Assembly (NCBI RefSeq): GCF_943169845.1
Contig: NZ_CALPBW010000001.1
Location: forward strand, 124,001-188,000
Length of the DNA stretch: 64,000 bases
DNA from: Peptoniphilus rachelemmaiella
Lineage (GTDB): Bacteria > Bacillota > Clostridia > Tissierellales > Peptoniphilaceae
Direction: 5' to 3'
Position numbers and translations under genes: made by a program
Notes under the pieces: generated by a model
Told to the model about the DNA's origin: nothing
Database searches by the model: none
The model's input: the letters and a program-made list of their open reading frames with translations, nothing else
Part shown: piece after piece, positions 35,250 through 44,800 of the stretch
Layout of the letters: each line of letters begins with the position of its first letter
Numbering within the stretch: the first letter of the stretch is position 1

Positions 35250-35674
35250 GGAATTCATAGAAAAAGTGAAGGTCCTTTGAAAGATCAAGGGGTCTTTAAT
35301 GCGTCCTTTAAAACAGACCGAAGGTACATTACTTTAATTCCACGTAAGAAGAATTAGCGTGAACATAAAAAAAGGAAAAAAGCTTTGGAATTTCAATGTT
35401 TTTCCTAATGATCTATGATAAAATAGCAATGTATATGGAGGCGGTGAACAAATTTCTTGTCACAATTTAAAATCAGTCGGTTTTAACAGGTGTCAACCTT
35501 TTAGAATCACCTCCATGGCAACCAAGAAAATTCACTTCGTTTGCCGAAAGCAGTTTAAATCACCATTCAGCGGGAAAATGGAGACGCAGAGTTAAAGGGG
35601 TGATGTCCGGAGAGAATGGATGTACGACAATTAAAGCTAATTGAAGAATTAGTGGAAACACAAAGGAAGGTAAA
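35250..35674 (+). other. Long leader/intergenic region upstream of adhesin 3
   Basis: No ORF is supported. A candidate promoter (TTTCAA at 35391, 17-base spacer, TATGAT at 35414) lies 255 bases upstream of adhesin 3. The following leader contains ATGGAGGCGGTGA (35435-35447), which pairs with TCACCTCCAT (35507-35516) apart from a three-base bulge, giving a long-range stem. Confidence 0.4.
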
Positions 35675-38600
35675 ATGATAAACAAAGGGATACTTAAAAA
35701 GCATTTATCACTGTTTTTGGTGATAGCCATGCTCTTCAGCATGATCCCCTACAGCGCATTGGCGGCAGGGGGCACGGGTGAGGGGACTGAAACTTCAGAC
35801 CCGACCCTCGATATTGCAAACCCGACCCTTTCCACGAACCTGAAGACCTATTACGATGTCCGCGGGATGGAAAGGTCGAATTTACGGTATGCCAATATCA
35901 ACTATGAAAGCACAGAAGTAAAAGATGGGGTCGAAACCATCACAATGAACTTGTCCAAGTGGACAGACTCAAGTGTCGGCTTTGGTCACAAAAGAGATGA
36001 CAAGTATTCAGGTCAAATCATCCTGAACTTTTTCGATAAGAATTTCTATGAAAACATCGAGAAGATAGAGCTCTCAAGAGGTGGCTCCACTAGGCAATTA
36101 ACAAAAGACCTAAAGTATAAAAACGAATCAGAAGTTATCCCTAACGGTGCTCAATGGATGATTAAAATCACGGACGCACCGGTTAGCTACGCTCTAGTAG
36201 GTGTTGTTACAAACTCTGAACTTAAAATCACCATGAAATCCGGCAAGACCTTAAAAGACCTTGGCCTTGAAGGCAAGGACATTGCCATCAATCATGTCTG
36301 GGTTCTTAATAACGGCAAGATTGCAGCTGAATCTGTATCCAATACGATGATCAACAGCAACAAGGAAACTACCAATGGCGAGTTTAAAAACAACTTCCTG
36401 ACAGGTAAGCCGGGTATGAAGATTATCTACAGACCGAAAGAAGGCGTTTTACAAACGGTTCACTCTTTCAAGTCGGATGAAAACTTCCTGCAATCGGACT
36501 ACAACTGGATTGTATATATCAAAGAATTAGTTCCCAAAGAACTGGTTCCGTTTATAGAAAATGTTGCCTGGGTCAAGAGGACTGATGAAGTAGGTAATGA
36601 AGATAGATTTACCAAAGGCAAGTTAAGCGTCGAATTGTACACCGACGACCAGGGGCGCTATGTCTTTGACACATCAAAAAGCTCCAATATTTCTATTCGA
36701 ACGACAGGCAATGCCAATAAAGATAACTTGGATGAAGCTAGGAAAAACTTAGACCATAACGTCTTCTACGGCGTCCTCGGTCAATCGAGAAACTACACCA
36801 TTGAATACAAGCTTAAAGACGATAAGACCAGCAAAGAGTTTGTTGAAACTATCGTTAAGTACGTTCAAGAGCACAACCAACAAGTTCAATTCACATCTTG
36901 GATGGAAGGGGACTATGTAAAATGGGCTGAAAAAGGCGATGCAGAACCGCCCAGAAAACTGGACCGTTCCGAACACATCGGCTTTATCGAATCGACCGAC
37001 TCCGACGGCGACGGCTTGTTCGATATGCTGGAGTGGATCTATGAAACAGATTACAGAAATCCCGACACAGACGGCGACGGCGTGCCCGACGGGCAAGAAG
37101 TTCTGACGGACAAAACCGATCCCTTAAAGGCGAACAGCTACAAGCCCGGAAAGGCAACAACGGATACGAAGGCTATTCCGCGCGACAAGGCGATTGCTAT
37201 AAAAGGAATGGCACCGAGAAGCAAATATGCTAAACCTTTCGTTAAACCCAAGGAAGCATTGCCGGTTGAAAGCGATGATGCAGGCGGTCTTATTGTACGA
37301 GCTGTTCCCTATTCTGTAAATGAAGAAGGAAAGCCGGAAATTAACGAGAAAGTCGTCTATGCCGGAACGACCATCTCCAAAGCGAATTTAGATAAGGGTC
37401 CCTTTACCTTAAACATCAGACCCAACATCATTCCGGATAGCGTCAAACAAATTGCCATTGTAACCTATAGCCCCGATGGCAAAAATCCGGTGATCGGCGA
37501 TATTATTTCGGTAGGTACCGTCATTAACTTCAACCCCAATGGTGGTCAATTTGGCGATTCCACGGCGTCACAACCTGTCATCATGAAGGAAGGCAAAGTT
37601 ACTTTACCTGAGCAAGCGCCTACGAGAAAGGGCTACACCCTATTGGGCTGGTCTACAAAGGCCAATATCTCAGAAAGTGACTTTGGAAAATTAGCCACAC
37701 TGGCAACCGAAGCCGACTGGGATAAAGATAGCGCGATGAAGGTAGATGCCACTTCTCCGGGCAAATCGGGAGAAACGGTCTATGCCGTTTGGGCACAAGA
37801 CACATTTAAAGTGCGCCTTCATAGAAATCTTAGCCCGACAGATGACAAGGTTGTGGAATATGTGGCTGAGCCGGATGAAGACGGCAACTGGGTTTTACCG
37901 GAAGTCAACAAGGACGGCTCCGAATTAAAAGATTTCCACATTGACAAGTACACCTTTAGAGGCTGGGCAGAAAATGCCACAGATAAAGTGCCGAAGGCAA
38001 CGGGAACGGAAACTTTCAACAATCCCCGTACAGGGAAGTCTGTCGAAAGGGTAACCTACCAATTCGACGGATCCAAGGTATCCTTTAAAGGAAAGACCAA
38101 ACCCTACACCATGGACTTATATGCGGTCTATGCACCTTATGTAAAAGTATCTGCAACCAAAACCTGGCATGCGGACGCCACATCGGGAGCGACGAAATAC
38201 TCACCTGCCATTGGCGTTGGACTACTTTACAGAACGGCCGTAGGGGAAGCATCCGACCCTGTTATCGATGCGCAATTGGCAGACTACCGTTACTACCCGG
38301 GCTCTTACCAAGAGAGTGCGAAGAAAGTTTTTGCAGATGGTGATGCGGACAAATCCATTAAGTTTAACTGGGAAGTTCCGGGCTATGACGCCAAGGGACA
38401 GAGATTATCCTTTATACTGGGCGAAATCGAGCCGGAGCAAAAAGCAAAACTCGAAAACTGGTCGGGTAAATGGTCCGATATCAACATCGTTATTACAGAT
38501 AACACGACCTCCACAGACGGCGGCAAGAAACAAATTGTTTACGCCAAACGTGACAGCGGTCAAATCGACGCCTACTCCGGCGCCACAACTCGTAGGGTTA

Positions 38601-41600
38601 AATCTTATGTAGATAATGGCTATGAGACCTTTAAATATGAAATCACAGCCAAAAACACCAAGCTCGGCATCGAACCGCCAAGTCTCGAAGACATTGTAGA
38701 CGGAGACAATTACTTCACCATCGGCCTTCCCCAACAAGATACAGTGGCCAAGGTCGACGTCGTCGTAAAGGTGAAAGACGGCGGCGGAACGAAGAAGTAC
38801 GTCATCAATTTAATCAAAGATGAACACGGAAAGTGGAAGGCACAAGACGGCAATGCCACAGCGGAAGCCATTGAGGGCACACCGAATTATAGAATCACTT
38901 TACCCAACGGCGTAACATTTACGGCGGGAGATAAGGTAGAAGCCTACTCAAAAGTAGACGCAGCCACTTCAGATACGATAACAAAGACGGTTATTCCAAA
39001 ACCTCCAACATCTAAAACCAAGGCACCGACACAAGCCAAGAGAGACGAAAACTATAATGTAGTTCTTGAAGCCGAAAGACCTTTCCTCGGCATTTCCTCA
39101 TCGAACAAGTACATCCTTGTGGATGATCAAGATAAGCCCATTACCACAAATGACGGCAAGGAAATAGAAGGCAAGTTCTCCAATGCCGTCGAAGGCGATA
39201 AAACCATTCGCTTTACAGTACCTGACGGCGTTTTAAAAGACGGCCAAAGAGTGAAGGTAAGGGCTTCAGAAGACAGAAAGACGGATAGCATCTCCGATTT
39301 ATCTCTACCCTTGGTATTAAACGGACCTGAAATCACAGCGCCGGACATCGTCTTAACCGTGGATCAAGATTTAAATCAAGCGATCACAACCAATAGATAT
39401 GCAGATTTAACCTTGGATACAAAAACGCCACTGCCAAAAGGTTTCGATTTGAGAAAAGACGATAGAAAAACATCGACGCTGCTTGGTAAGTCGAGTGAAG
39501 TGGTGAATGAGACGACCCTTAAATTACATGCCGTAGACGATTTAGGTAATAAATCGGAAAAGGTCTTTACGCTTAAGGTAAATCCATTGCCGGAATCCGC
39601 TCAACCGAAAGTTACTCAAATCGCCAAAAAAGGTGATGAAACGGCAAGAATTGTAGTAGAAGGTAAGCCAAATGCCCAAATCGGCTTCAAAGATGCCGAT
39701 GGAAATGTGGCTCGTACCATTACACTGGACGATTCCGGTAAGACGGAATTGATTGTCAATCCGAAAGACATCGTAGAGGGCAAGATTATTGTTTCTCAAA
39801 AAGAAGAAAATCACAGACCTTCAAAAGATGTTCCGGTAGTACTTGATACGGAAGGTCCGGACAAACCGTATATTGCAACAGCCAAAGAAGGTGCAGATAA
39901 GATTATCGTCGTGCCGAGGGACAAGGATACTGAAAAAGTAACTTTGAAACTTCCCGACGGAAGAGTCTTAACTCAAGAAAAGAAAGACTTTACAAATGGC
40001 ACGGCAGTCTTTGAAATACCCAAGGGTGTTGAAGCAGACACTGCTAAAGATTATGTTGCAGTCGCCTATGATAAGTTCAACAACCCGTCTGATGAAGCGA
40101 CGGCAACGATTATCTCTAAATCGGCTGATGCAGAAGATGTAAAAGCATCCAACAAGGGAGAAAATCCGACGACGACAACTGTTGAAGGTAAGACGACGCC
40201 GGGTGCGGAAATTACCTTAAAGGATGCCATGGGCAGACCCATCGAAACGGATAAACCCGTTATTGCAGATCAAGATGGCAAATTTACTGCAGAAATCCCA
40301 TTGCAAGATAAGGGAGCGGTCGTCTTCGTCACAGCAAAAGAAGAGGGCAAAGATCCGTCCAATGCAGTTCCGACGAAGGTCTTTATTGACAAAGACAGCG
40401 ACGGAATTGACGACGACAAACAAGCGTCAAAACCGGCTGAAGATGTTAAAGCTCTTAACCAAAACAAGACGGAGCCCAATGCAGATCCCACAAGGAACGA
40501 TCCGAAGGATACCACTACGGTAACAGGTAAGGCGGTACCGGGATCCAAGATCACCATCCAAGACGAAAACGGCAAGGACATTACACCGGCAGACGGAGTA
40601 AAAGTCGATGATGATGGCAACTTCACTGCCGAAGTTGAAAAACAAGAGCCCGGAAAAATCGTGAAGGTCATCGTCACCGAACCGACAGCGAAAGACGGAA
40701 CGGAAAAGAAACCATCCGAGCCGGTCGAAGAAACGGTTGGCAGAGATGCCAACAACGACGGCAAGGTGGATCTGGAAAAGACGGAAAAGCCGACCATTGA
40801 AACGGCCAACAAAGATGAAAACTCCGTATCCGGTACGGCAGCACCGGGTGCTGAAGTAACAGTAACCGTCACGCCTAAAGGCGGAGAACCCAAGACCTTT
40901 ACAGGCAAAGCTGATGGAGATGGAAACTACAAGGTAACGACCGATCCTCTAGTAGATGGCGATAAAGTGGTCGTAACTGCATCCGAACCCGGCAAGGCAG
41001 ACAACACATCCGACGAAAAAGTTGTCGGCGTTGACACGTCCAAGCTGAAAGATTCCATCGACAAAGCGGACAAGATTGTTACGGACGATGGTGCAAACTT
41101 TAAGCCTGATACAAACCCGGTCGATAAAGCATTGAAAGACGCTTTAGATAAGGGTAAAAAAGTTAAGGAAGCCGGCGACAACGGCGATCCCAACACGAAT
41201 CAAGCAGCAGTGGACGATGCTAAAAAAGAACTAGACAAAGCCATTGCACAAAAAGAAGCCGATAAAGCCGTGGATAACGCCAAAGACAAAGTCTTAGATC
41301 CCGAAGCAACCGATGATGCTAAAAATGAAGCCATCAAGGATGCGCAAGATAAGATCGATAAGATCTCGGGATCTATTACAGATCCGAATGCGGCAGACTA
41401 CAACCCGATCAAAAAAGACCTTCAAGACAAGCTTGACCTCATCAAGAAAATCAAAGAAGGCGAAGATCGGTTGAAACAACCGGACATCAAAGATAAGCCA
41501 AAACAAGATGTCGATGACTTGAAGAAAGCGGTTGAAGACGGCAAAAAAGCCCTTGAGACGAAAGATAACAAAACCATCACTGAAGCGACGAAGGTTATCG

Positions 41601-41872
41601 AAAAAGCCATCGATCAAATCAATAAGGAAAGAATCAAAGTTGGCGTCGAAAGTTTGGGTCGAGGCCTAGAAACTTTAGAAATTCGGACCTCCGTACCGGG
41701 TGCCACCGTAGTCATTAAGATTGGCGGAAAAACAATCAAAACCATTACAACAAGCTCCTTTGGCACCTACTCGCAAGGTTTATCGGAAGGGCTAAAGGCA
41801 GATCAAGATGTAACCCTTGAAGCCAGCAAAGTCGGTTATAACGATGGTATATATAGTGAGACTGTAGATTAA
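35675..41872 (+). CDS. Giant surface adhesin 3 (2,065 aa)
   Basis: A signal peptide (HLSLFLVIAMLFSMIPYSALA) precedes a head region of about 430 residues. Next come calcium-type thrombospondin-3-like repeats (DSDGDGLFD, DTDGDGVPDGQE; about 440-485) and an InlB-B/Flg_new-like domain (VINFNPNGGQF.. GYTLLGWSTK; about 616-710). A Cna-B-like module (KTWHADATS.. GVGLLYRTAVG.. VPGYDAKGQ; about 822-1000) follows, then Ig-like modules with DKDSDGIDDD/DANNDGKVD linkers, a charged helical region and the 82-residue conserved tail. Lys of KTW and Asn of TAKNT could form an isopeptide crosslink as in Cna-B domains; that is inferred. AAAGGAAGG precedes the ATG. The SLH protein gene starts 17 bases downstream, so the two are probably co-transcribed. 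Confidence 0.9.
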   Translation: MINKGILKKHLSLFLVIAMLFSMIPYSALAAGGTGEGTETSDPTLDIANPTLSTNLKTYYDVRGMERSNLRYANINYESTEVKDGVETITMNLSKWTDSSVGFGHKRDDKYSGQIILNFFDKNFYENIEKIELSRGGSTRQLTKDLKYKNESEVIPNGAQWMIKITDAPVSYALVGVVTNSELKITMKSGKTLKDLGLEGKDIAINHVWVLNNGKIAAESVSNTMINSNKETTNGEFKNNFLTGKPGMKIIYRPKEGVLQTVHSFKSDENFLQSDYNWIVYIKELVPKELVPFIENVAWVKRTDEVGNEDRFTKGKLSVELYTDDQGRYVFDTSKSSNISIRTTGNANKDNLDEARKNLDHNVFYGVLGQSRNYTIEYKLKDDKTSKEFVETIVKYVQEHNQQVQFTSWMEGDYVKWAEKGDAEPPRKLDRSEHIGFIESTDSDGDGLFDMLEWIYETDYRNPDTDGDGVPDGQEVLTDKTDPLKANSYKPGKATTDTKAIPRDKAIAIKGMAPRSKYAKPFVKPKEALPVESDDAGGLIVRAVPYSVNEEGKPEINEKVVYAGTTISKANLDKGPFTLNIRPNIIPDSVKQIAIVTYSPDGKNPVIGDIISVGTVINFNPNGGQFGDSTASQPVIMKEGKVTLPEQAPTRKGYTLLGWSTKANISESDFGKLATLATEADWDKDSAMKVDATSPGKSGETVYAVWAQDTFKVRLHRNLSPTDDKVVEYVAEPDEDGNWVLPEVNKDGSELKDFHIDKYTFRGWAENATDKVPKATGTETFNNPRTGKSVERVTYQFDGSKVSFKGKTKPYTMDLYAVYAPYVKVSATKTWHADATSGATKYSPAIGVGLLYRTAVGEASDPVIDAQLADYRYYPGSYQESAKKVFADGDADKSIKFNWEVPGYDAKGQRLSFILGEIEPEQKAKLENWSGKWSDINIVITDNTTSTDGGKKQIVYAKRDSGQIDAYSGATTRRVKSYVDNGYETFKYEITAKNTKLGIEPPSLEDIVDGDNYFTIGLPQQDTVAKVDVVVKVKDGGGTKKYVINLIKDEHGKWKAQDGNATAEAIEGTPNYRITLPNGVTFTAGDKVEAYSKVDAATSDTITKTVIPKPPTSKTKAPTQAKRDENYNVVLEAERPFLGISSSNKYILVDDQDKPITTNDGKEIEGKFSNAVEGDKTIRFTVPDGVLKDGQRVKVRASEDRKTDSISDLSLPLVLNGPEITAPDIVLTVDQDLNQAITTNRYADLTLDTKTPLPKGFDLRKDDRKTSTLLGKSSEVVNETTLKLHAVDDLGNKSEKVFTLKVNPLPESAQPKVTQIAKKGDETARIVVEGKPNAQIGFKDADGNVARTITLDDSGKTELIVNPKDIVEGKIIVSQKEENHRPSKDVPVVLDTEGPDKPYIATAKEGADKIIVVPRDKDTEKVTLKLPDGRVLTQEKKDFTNGTAVFEIPKGVEADTAKDYVAVAYDKFNNPSDEATATIISKSADAEDVKASNKGENPTTTTVEGKTTPGAEITLKDAMGRPIETDKPVIADQDGKFTAEIPLQDKGAVVFVTAKEEGKDPSNAVPTKVFIDKDSDGIDDDKQASKPAEDVKALNQNKTEPNADPTRNDPKDTTTVTGKAVPGSKITIQDENGKDITPADGVKVDDDGNFTAEVEKQEPGKIVKVIVTEPTAKDGTEKKPSEPVEETVGRDANNDGKVDLEKTEKPTIETANKDENSVSGTAAPGAEVTVTVTPKGGEPKTFTGKADGDGNYKVTTDPLVDGDKVVVTASEPGKADNTSDEKVVGVDTSKLKDSIDKADKIVTDDGANFKPDTNPVDKALKDALDKGKKVKEAGDNGDPNTNQAAVDDAKKELDKAIAQKEADKAVDNAKDKVLDPEATDDAKNEAIKDAQDKIDKISGSITDPNAADYNPIKKDLQDKLDLIKKIKEGEDRLKQPDIKDKPKQDVDDLKKAVEDGKKALETKDNKTITEATKVIEKAIDQINKERIKVGVESLGRGLETLEIRTSVPGATVVIKIGGKTIKTITTSSFGTYSQGLSEGLKADQDVTLEASKVGYNDGIYSETVD
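41625..41872 (+). repeat. Conserved adhesin tail, DNA copy 2
   Basis: It is nearly identical to 33847-34094 and 58173-58420. Similarity with copy 3 continues past the stop through the next gene's ribosome binding site and signal-peptide codons, for about another 90 bp. Confidence 0.9.
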
Positions 41873-41889
41873 AGAAAAGGAGAATTTTG

Positions 41890-44800
41890 ATGAAAAAAAT
41901 CATGACCTTGCTCCTCGCCCTGGCATTGGTCCTGGGGACGGCAATCTTGCCGTCTCCGGTCCTTGCAAAGGGAAATTCGAACGAATTTAAAGAGGCGGAT
42001 TACAAGGTAGAAAAGGAAGACGGTAGGATCTACAAGGTCTATGAATTTACGGATCTGGTTGGAACGCAGCCTCGTAAAGATTTGAAAAAATCAGGTGGCG
42101 TGAATACCTTACGGCTGAAAGCCTTTAAAGCCATGAAAGCCATGAAACCCATGCAAACTGCAAACCCTGCTCTCGGAGAAGAAACAGAGTACAGTGTGGA
42201 TGTTCAATGGACCACCTATGACCTTCAGCCGGGTGATTTAGGGTTTCCTCTTTATTTTCAAATTCGGGATAAGACAACGAGAAAATTCATTGCCCAAACA
42301 GATAATATAACCGCCGGGGGTGTACACAAGTTTTACAAACTACCGGCATGGAATGATTCGGATGTTAGTCACGATCCAAAAAATTGGAACATGCGAGCCT
42401 TCGATAATTACAAGTTTGATGTCCGATTAAAGACAGGAGCTAATGGCCACTTATCTACCTCTGATATGGCAGCACAAATTGTTCAACGCAGTAACCCTAT
42501 TTACCGGGCAGAGTATTACACAAACAAGACCAACCCCACCATAAAAGTTCAACGGACAAATAAGAATAACGAAACAGACGAAGTCTCTATTAATAGTAAA
42601 AATTTAGGAGACAACGAGTATTATTCTTGGGCAAAACCTGTTTCCGGATATGTAGATCAATATTACGATGGTAAGAAATTGGAGATTGCTAAAGAGCATT
42701 ATGGGAATGACACTTTGAATTCCTTGGAAATTTCTGAAGAAATTACCGCAGGCCGTTGTAGGATGAAAATGAAGGCTCCGGGAAAAACCGAGTTTGACCG
42801 TGGTCCCGGCACCTTTGAGGACAATGGTACGCCCTATCACTACGAAGTCACTGGCGACCATATAAAGACCCACATTTTCACCATTCGCCAAGACTTAAAG
42901 GTGAATTTTGATGCCAATAAGGGTACGTGGAAATCCGGGAATGCGCCGGAAGCGCAAACCATTGGCCACTCCATGAAGTTGGGTGATTCTTGGGCAGGTT
43001 TAGGTCCTATTAACGTTCCTAAGGAAGCTGATTTAAAAGCACCGGCTGTTGATGCTGGCAAACCAGAAAAGAAATTCATCGGCTGGAACACCGATGCAAA
43101 TGCGACTGAAGCACTCTTTACAGACAACACCTACGCCACCCCTATTACTAAGGATGAAACCTTCTATGCCATCTATGCAGAAAAGGCACAAGGCATAGCG
43201 AAGGTTAAATTTGATCTTGATGGTACCGAAAAGGATGCATCTGAAATTGATGCGAAGTACAAAATCGAAGGTCAAGATTATCCGGCAGAATTAAAGGGCA
43301 ACCTGGGCGAAAAGATCGCGGATGCAGTCTTTGATAAAACGAAGGCACCTAAGTTTATCGGTTATAAAATCGACAACATTCTGTCGAAACCTGTACCGCC
43401 TGTAGGAAAAACTGCAAATTACACGGAAAATGGCGAATTCAGGGTCATCTATAAGTACAAAAAGCTTGATCCTATCATCCCTGCTAAGGATGATAATGGT
43501 AATGACAATCCTAAGGTAACTCCTGATGTAAAGGCGACTTACAAGCCTGTAACTATCAAGGTTGATAGCAATAAGGGTAAATTCCAAAAGAATAGCGCTG
43601 ACGTAACCGGAAGTGAATTTGTTTACTATGTAAATCCTGTTGAAGGAAAAAATCTTAATGATGTTTTAACAGCATCAGGTTTAACAGCAGTAGCAGTAGA
43701 TGAAAACAAGGATAAGATTGATACAACTAAACCTTGGAAATTCGATCCAACTCAAACTGAAAAAACAAAATCCGATCCGGCCACTGACTTTGCTCTTACT
43801 ACTGTTGTAGGAAAAGACAATGTTAAAGATACTGGCGTCACCATGGAAGTCAACTTCAAACAAACCACTGCGGATAAGTTTAAAGATAAACTTGACCATC
43901 AAGACATCAAAGTTTGGGTTGGAGATACAATCGACTGGAAGAAGGGCGTTAAGCTTAAAGAAGCTAACGAAGATCTTCAAAAGATTTTAGACAAAGCTGA
44001 AACTAAAGTTACTGACGAAAGCAACAGAAATTCTGATGCTGCAAATCTTCCCAAAGGACAAAAAGGCGACTTAAAAGTTACGTTTGAAGATGGTTCTTCT
44101 TTAGATGTTAAGGATCAAACACTTTATGTAGCACCTCACAAGAATGACGACAACACGAATTTACCGAAAGATGCCGTAAAGGTTGAATTTAAGATCGGTG
44201 ACGGTGTAACAGGTACAGCAAAGACTGAATATGTTAAACCGGGCACTGACGTTAAAGGAGATGCACCTGCAGTAGGTGCAAAAGAAGGATTTAAAGATGC
44301 CAAGTGGTACAAGGACGAAGCAACAACAGAAGCAACCGCCAATGATTACAAAGTAACAGCAAATGCAGTCTTCACAGCAAAGGCTACCGGAAAAGATAAA
44401 GTTGTTAAACTTGACGATCCGGAAAATCCGACCAACTTCCCGAAAGATCCTACTGACAACAGCAAAAAAGATGCAGACTATGTAACTGTAAAATTCGTTG
44501 CTGATGCTAACGGTAAGATCAAGGAAAATGGTACTGTAAAAGAAAAGGGTATTGCTTACGCAGTATTGAAGAACACTGAGTGGGCAGACGCTGTTAAAGG
44601 TGGAGTAGTAGTTCCAACTGAATTTGAAGGTACTACTAAATTCTACACATTCAAAGAATGGCAAAAAGATGGAACTAAAGTTACAGAATTTGCTAAAGTA
44701 GGCGACGCTGATGTAACTTATACAGCTGTATTTGGTAAAGCTGATGAATTCTCTGTAACTTACAAACTAAATGCTCCGAAAGGTTTAACAGTAGGAGGAA

